Shown here one piece after another: positions 32,862-36,808 of a stretch of 36,808 nucleotides of DNA. Location: positions 1 to 36,808 of the forward strand of contig PERT01000035.1 in NCBI GenBank assembly GCA_002928955.1. Direction: 5' to 3'. This DNA is from Hyphomicrobium sp. Lineage in GTDB: Bacteria; Pseudomonadota; Alphaproteobacteria; Rhizobiales; Hyphomicrobiaceae. Position 1 is the stretch's first letter. The number at the start of each line of letters is the position of its first letter. The position numbers were made by a program, and so were the translations under genes. Below the pieces are notes generated by a model that searched no databases, was not told the DNA's origin, and saw nothing but the letters and a program-made list of their open reading frames with translations.

Positions 32862-34285
32862 CGCGGTACCCCGCGGCGGGTCTCAGCCCACAGCTGCTGG
32901 AATGTGCGGCCCTGTGGGGCAGGGAAATCGCGGTCTCGTGTCCAGCCGCTGGCGAACGGCAGCCGCGAAAAACGGCCGGCACCGCTGCCCAGCGCACCGA
33001 GAACAGCGGCGGCGAACCGCGCGCAAAAGTGGTACGTACGCGGACGCTTGGCGAACCACGCCCAGGTCTTGAGGCCATAGCGATAACGCGTGGGTGTATG
33101 ACCCTGCTCGAATTCAGCCTCGCGCCAATGCCGCATCAACTTCGGCAGCGGTATCTTCATCGGGCACACCGCTTCGCAGCGACCGCAGAAGGTGGAAGCG
33201 TTCGGCAGATGTCCCCCTGCCTTCACGCCGATCAGCGCTGGCGTCATGACAGCGCCGATGGGACCCGGATAAACCCACCCGTAGGCGTGGCCGCCAACCG
33301 CATTGTAGACTGGGCAATGGTTCATGCACGCACCGCAGCGAATACAGCGCAGCACTTCGCGGAACTCGCTTCCGAGCAACTCGGCGCGACCGTTGTCGAG
33401 CAGAACGACGTGATAGGCATCGGGGCCATCAGGGTCCTCGGGGCGGCGCGGGCCGGTCGAAAACGTCGCGTAGGTGGTAAACTCCTGCCCGGTCGCCGAG
33501 CGGGCCAGAAGCCGGAGCACGGTGGTCACGTCTTCCAGCGTGGGTAGCACCTTGTCGATCGAGGCAAGCACGATATGGACCCGGGCGAGCGATTGAGTGA
33601 GGTCGCCATTGCCCTCGTTGGTGACGATGATCGACGAGCCCGTCTCGGCGATCAGGAAATTCGCGCCCGTGATGCCGACGTCGGCTAACATGAACTTCTC
33701 TCTCAAGACCGAACGGGCTTCGGCTACCAGTTGTGCCGGCTCCTCCAGTATCCGGCCCGCAGGCAGATGGGTGTGGAGCTTGCGGAAATCGTCCTCGACC
33801 TGTTGCTGAGTGAGGTGGATGGCGGGCGCGATGATATGGCTCGGGGTTTCGAGGCGGTTCTGGATGATGTACTCGCCAAGATCGGTCTCGACGACCTCAA
33901 AGCCCCTGGCCTCGAGGTCGACGTTGAGCGCGATCTCCTCGGAAATCATCGACTTGCCCTTGGTGACGATCCGGGCGCCGGCATCCTGGCATATGCGGGC
34001 GATGATTTCGCGCGCGTCTTGACCGGTCTCCGCCCAATGCACGACGGCGCCGGCGGCAGTTGCGTTCCGCTCGTAGGTTTCGAGATAGAGATCGAGGTAC
34101 TCGAGTGCGTGATTGCGAACGTCCCGGCCGATATCGCGCAGTGCCTCGAACTCCGGCAGCCGCGCGCGGGCACTGGTACGCTGTGCGACGAGCCCCGTGG
34201 GAAGACCCGAGAGGGCACTTTGAAGTTGGGGATCGGACAACGCGGCGCGTGCGTTTGCCTTGAAGGCTGGGGTTTCCGGGTTCAT
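32858..34285 (-). CDS. lutB: lactate utilization protein B, LUD domain iron-sulfur protein
   Basis: A 475-residue cytoplasmic iron-sulfur protein of the LutB/YkgF family, proposed to carry electrons in oxidation of L-lactate to pyruvate. The N-terminal two thirds is a LUD domain (TKGKSMISEEIALN, NFLIAETGSSIIVTNEGN). Two [4Fe-4S] motifs follow: CIRCGACMNHCP with Cys314, 317, 320 and 324, and CGRCEAVCP with Cys367, 370 and 374. A third, isolated Cys may complete the second cluster. GGAGGGA lies before ATG 34285, which overlaps the lutA stop (ATGA). Confidence 0.95.
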   Translation of the reverse strand: MNPETPAFKANARAALSDPQLQSALSGLPTGLVAQRTSARARLPEFEALRDIGRDVRNHALEYLDLYLETYERNATAAGAVVHWAETGQDAREIIARICQDAGARIVTKGKSMISEEIALNVDLEARGFEVVETDLGEYIIQNRLETPSHIIAPAIHLTQQQVEDDFRKLHTHLPAGRILEEPAQLVAEARSVLREKFMLADVGITGANFLIAETGSSIIVTNEGNGDLTQSLARVHIVLASIDKVLPTLEDVTTVLRLLARSATGQEFTTYATFSTGPRRPEDPDGPDAYHVVLLDNGRAELLGSEFREVLRCIRCGACMNHCPVYNAVGGHAYGWVYPGPIGAVMTPALIGVKAGGHLPNASTFCGRCEAVCPMKIPLPKLMRHWREAEFEQGHTPTRYRYGLKTWAWFAKRPRTYHFCARFAAAVLGALGSGAGRFSRLPFASGWTRDRDFPAPQGRTFQQLWAETRRGVPR

Positions 34286-35088
34286 GCGCTTCCCTCCCCC
34301 ACGGCCTTATCCGGCCAGGCGATGGGCGGATCAGAAAGCTCGTCGGCCAGCACCTCTGCCACATGGCGGCAGCGGACCGGGCGGCCGTCGCGGACGAGCT
34401 TGCCGGCCATGTTCATCAGGCAGCCGAGGTCGCCGGCAAGCACCAGATCGGCGCCGGAGGCCGCGATGCTCGCGCACTTCTTGTCGACCATGGCGTTTGA
34501 GATGTCGGGATACTTGATCGCGAAAGTGCCGCCGAAGCCGCAACAGATCTCGGCCTCGGCCATCTCGGACAGCTCGACACCCGGCATCGAGGCGAGGAGG
34601 CGGCGTGGCTGATCCTTGATGCCAAGTTCGCGCAAACCGGAGCAACTGTCGTGATAGGTGACGCGGCCGGCGAACCGGCTCCCGACCGAGGTCATGCCAC
34701 GGACATCGACCAGGAACGAGATGAGTTCGTAAACTTTTGCGGCGAACGCGCGCGCCTCGCTTTCCAAAACCGCGTCACCTTTGAACAGCGCGGGATAGTG
34801 CGATCTCAGCATTCCGGCGCACGATCCGGACGGGGCGACGACATAGTCGAAACCATCGAAGGCGCGAATGGTCTGCAAAGCGATCTCGCGGGCAGTAGCC
34901 TGGTCGCCAGAGTTGTAGGCGGGCTGGCCGCAGCAGGTCTGGCCGGTGGGCACGTCGACATCGCAACCGGACCGCTCGATGAGCGTCACGGCGGCGAACC
35001 CGACTGAAGGCCGGATCAAATCGACGAGGCAGGTAACAAACAGCCCGACACGCGGGCGACCCGGACGGGCCGATTGACCAGGAGACAT
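34282..35088 (-). CDS. lutA: lactate utilization protein A, Cys-rich (Fe-S)-binding protein
   Basis: A 268-residue LutA/YkgE-family protein with two CCG-domain repeats, as in glycolate oxidase subunit GlcF: TCCGQPAYNSGD near residue 50, and DSCSGLRELGIKDQPRRLL leading to EICCGFGGTFAIKYPDIS near residues 215-230. The opening LFVTCLVDLIRPSVGF is the usual first conserved block. It probably houses an iron-sulfur cluster and acts with LutB. No strong ribosome site is visible before ATG 35088. First gene of lutABC. Confidence 0.94.
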   Translation of the reverse strand: MSPGQSARPGRPRVGLFVTCLVDLIRPSVGFAAVTLIERSGCDVDVPTGQTCCGQPAYNSGDQATAREIALQTIRAFDGFDYVVAPSGSCAGMLRSHYPALFKGDAVLESEARAFAAKVYELISFLVDVRGMTSVGSRFAGRVTYHDSCSGLRELGIKDQPRRLLASMPGVELSEMAEAEICCGFGGTFAIKYPDISNAMVDKKCASIAASGADLVLAGDLGCLMNMAGKLVRDGRPVRCRHVAEVLADELSDPPIAWPDKAVGEGSA

Positions 35089-35549
35089 TGGGTGACGGTA
35101 CCAACTTTTGCAGATGGCGGTCGAGCATTATCTCTCGACCGGATTACGCTCTCTGGTAGAAGCTCGGTACGCGGCGTGCAAGCGTTTCGCACAGGTTGCC
35201 GAATGGGGTGCGGGCCCAAGCAGGTCGGCTGAGGTTGCGTTGGAGCGGCCTTCCGGCTGCACGATGCTCGCTTCCAATCTCCTGCCACCGAACGAACCCG
35301 CCGCAGCGAGAGTGGACCGCGCGCGGGTCTGAGCAAGCGGCGCAGGCAGCACCACGGCAACGGATTTGGAAATGTCCGGCCCCGAGGATCAAGAGGTTGG
35401 TAACCTCGCCTCACGGCAGCTCCCCGATGAGCGGCGCTTCGCTTCTTCTTCAAGATCACGCGCGATAGGCCCGAGACGACACGACTGATGACGTTCGTGC
35501 CCGCGGCGAGGTCCTGCGGGCGATCGGCCGTCAGCTCGAACCCTTCACA
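35089..35549. promoter_or_regulatory. intergenic region between LysR gene and lutA
   Basis: A 461-bp gap. Short frames on both strands (up to 147 residues) cover it but lack protein-like composition. The lutA promoter and any regulator site should lie in the left part. GCCCGC/GCGGGC (near 35501-35523) is a small hairpin just after the regulator gene. I cannot place a promoter or operator with confidence. Confidence 0.4.
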
Positions 35550-36533
35550 TCAGCGGGCGGCGGCGGCGACACTTGCCTTGGCGGTTTTGGCGACCCTGGC
35601 GGGCGCGACAGGGACGGGCGACTTGGCTGCGTCGAGCTCTTTGTCCCAGTACGGTTCGCTGCCGTAGAGTTCGGCCAGATATTCGATCAGCGCGTTGACC
35701 TTGGCCGGCATGAACTCACGGCACGGGTAAACGGCATAGACCGCAACGTTCGACGAGCCCCGGTATTGCGGCAGGACGATCGTTAGATCGCCGTTCTTCA
35801 GTTCGGGACCGATGTCCCACGTCGACCGCAGCCCGATGCCGAGGCCGGCCAGCATGGCGTCGCGGACGAATTCAGCGGAGTTGGACCGGATGTTGCCCTT
35901 GAGACGCAACTGCTTCTGACCGTCTGCGCCTTCGAGCCTCCAGACGTCCTGAGCACCGGCCGAGAGGCAATTATGGTGATCGAGATCGGCGAGCGACTTC
36001 GGCGTGCCATAACGCTCGAGATAAGCCGGCGCCGCGCAGATGATCCGCTTGTCTGGCGCGAGCTTACGCGCAACGAGAGAGCTATCCTGCAACTCGCCGA
36101 TGCGGATGGCAACGTCGAAGCCATCGCGGATGATGTCGACAAAATTGTCGGTGAGGTGGAAGTCGAGTTCGATCTCGGGGTAGCGGGCGAGGAACTCAGC
36201 CAGATAGGGCCCGATGTGGAGCCGGCTGAACGACGTCGGCGCTGTGACCTTGAGCAGGCCGCGCGGTTTGGTGTTGCGGCGGCTGACAAAGTCTTCAGCC
36301 TCCTCGACCAGGCTCAGAATGTCGACCACACGTTTGAAGTACCCTTCACCCGTCTCTGTCAGCGTCAGCTGCCGGGTGGTGCGCTGAAACAGCCGCGCGC
36401 CCAGGCGATCCTCGAGCAAACTGACACGCTTGGATACTACGGCGGGTGACAATCCCATCTCACGACCCGCCGCCGACATGTTGCCGGTGCGGGCGACGCG
36501 GGCAAAAATATCCAGATCACTGATTGCGGTCAC
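35550..36533 (-). CDS. LysR-family transcriptional regulator
   Basis: A 327-residue DNA-binding regulator. The winged helix-turn-helix lies in DLDIFARVARTGNMSAAGRE through PAVVSKRVSLLEDRLGARLF and RTTRQLTLTETG. The effector domain (about 95-300) includes GLLKVTAPTSFSRLHIGPYL, GFDVAIRIGELQDSSLVARK and AGLGIGLRSTWDI. The Ala/Lys-rich C-terminus (VAPARVAKTAKASVAAAAR) is a lineage-type tail. The frame extends to TTG 36572; GTG 36533 with AGGGA 7 nt upstream is preferred because LysR proteins usually start close to the helix-turn-helix, though TTG also has GGAGA upstream. It lies upstream of lutABC on the same strand and may regulate it, unproven. The closest style is CrgA/DmlR-like LysR proteins. 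Confidence 0.9.
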   Translation of the reverse strand: MTAISDLDIFARVARTGNMSAAGREMGLSPAVVSKRVSLLEDRLGARLFQRTTRQLTLTETGEGYFKRVVDILSLVEEAEDFVSRRNTKPRGLLKVTAPTSFSRLHIGPYLAEFLARYPEIELDFHLTDNFVDIIRDGFDVAIRIGELQDSSLVARKLAPDKRIICAAPAYLERYGTPKSLADLDHHNCLSAGAQDVWRLEGADGQKQLRLKGNIRSNSAEFVRDAMLAGLGIGLRSTWDIGPELKNGDLTIVLPQYRGSSNVAVYAVYPCREFMPAKVNALIEYLAELYGSEPYWDKELDAAKSPVPVAPARVAKTAKASVAAAAR

Positions 36534-36709
36534 GTTGTTGTCCCTAGGTGTACTGCGTATGAAACTAGTCAAGGACTTTCTCCGTTCCGTTAATTATGCT
36601 CTCTGGTGTCGCAAGTGTGTCTCCGAATGCGCCGCAATGCACGACAGTTATTCTTAGAAATTGAAGTCGGGTGAAAAAGGCTGACATGACCATCGTGAGT
36701 GAGCGTAGA

Positions 36710-36788
36710 CTAGTGTAGCGCATCTGACGTTTGGTCCCCACTCGGGGCTAGACTCGAAACCAAACGCCAGATGCAAAAGCTACACTAG
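36710..36788. repeat. palindromic element 1, second full copy
   Basis: The same 79-bp unit as at 21970-22048, in the same orientation, identical over most of its length including AGACTAGTGTAGCGCATCTG and CCCCACTCGGGGCT. Here the terminal stems are perfect inverses (CTAGTGTAGC and GCTACACTAG). The 13-bp spacer that follows (AATCATAGGTTTG) is nearly the same as AATCATGGAGTTG at 22049. Confidence 0.85.
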
Positions 36789-36801
36789 AATCATAGGTTT
36801 G

Positions 36802-36808
36802 CTAGTGT
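36802..36808. repeat. start of a second copy of palindromic element 2, cut by the window end
   Basis: CTAGTGT begins at exactly the same 13-bp distance after element 1 as at 22062. The remaining sequence is outside the window. This implies that elements 1 and 2 form one compound repeated unit. Confidence 0.6.

Noticed and set aside
35016-35468. Short frames on both strands between lutA and the LysR gene
   Set aside because: Overlapping frames on both strands with no start signal or domain; treated as non-coding.

Overview
The window reads as a chromosomal segment of a high-G+C (roughly 60-65 % by eye) alphaproteobacterium, most likely of the Hyphomicrobiales. The basis is gene content and order: tRNA-Tyr/tRNA-Gly next to an rlmB-type methyltransferase, rplU-rpmA-(GNAT)-obgE, lutABC, small secreted Cys- or Tyr/His-rich proteins, and palindromic intergenic repeats of a kind common in that order. 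I see no phage, plasmid or transposase gene. The genus cannot be fixed from sequence alone.

Layout. (1) 1-2716: tRNA-Gly(TCC) and tRNA-Tyr(GTA) on the minus strand, rlmB on the plus strand, then two small exported proteins on the minus strand. (2) 2890-6674: a type I secretion pair, a PrtD-like ABC transporter with long disordered tails and an HlyD-type adaptor, overlapping as ATGA; no substrate gene is visible. (3) 6726-21845: an extracellular polysaccharide locus. It holds an initiating undecaprenyl-phosphate sugar phosphotransferase (minus strand) and, across a 529-bp regulatory gap, a Wzz/BY-kinase-like protein with a decayed ATP site, a Wzy/VpsF-like polymerase, a WecG/TagA/CpsF transferase, two GT4 glycosyltransferases and an exported GH10 hydrolase on the plus strand. 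A third GT4 enzyme and a Wzx-type flippase lie on the minus strand, and a GINT1-like beta-propeller protein on the plus strand. Together these supply initiation, extension, flipping, polymerisation, chain-length control and processing of a Wzx/Wzy-type polymer. No outer-membrane Wza-type exporter lies in the window. (4) 21846-22327: compound palindromic elements, then tRNA-Thr(TGT) with a short direct repeat around it. (5) 22328-28797: a lipoprotein-like repeat protein, an FAH-family hydrolase, a large MscS-family channel, a fasciclin-domain protein with a clear terminator, an NAAA/acid-ceramidase-like Ntn hydrolase, and a low-G+C TTG-start orphan. (6) 28798-32117: a nested palindromic repeat, a sigma70-like promoter, rplU, rpmA, a terminator, a GNAT acetyltransferase overlapping obgE, and a 71-residue Cys-rich exported protein. 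(7) 32127-36533: lutABC (lactate oxidation) with ATGA overlaps and an upstream LysR regulator, all on the minus strand. The window ends inside another copy of the compound palindromic element.

The most unusual items are: the compound, CTAG-bounded palindromic element, present about 14.7 kb apart with a third decayed arm pair inside the polysaccharide locus; the polysaccharide co-polymerase whose kinase-like domain lacks the Walker A lysine; the exported GH10 enzyme with an altered substrate-site motif inside the biosynthetic cluster; and the GINT1-like protein. I found no CRISPR array, no known defence system and no integrase.
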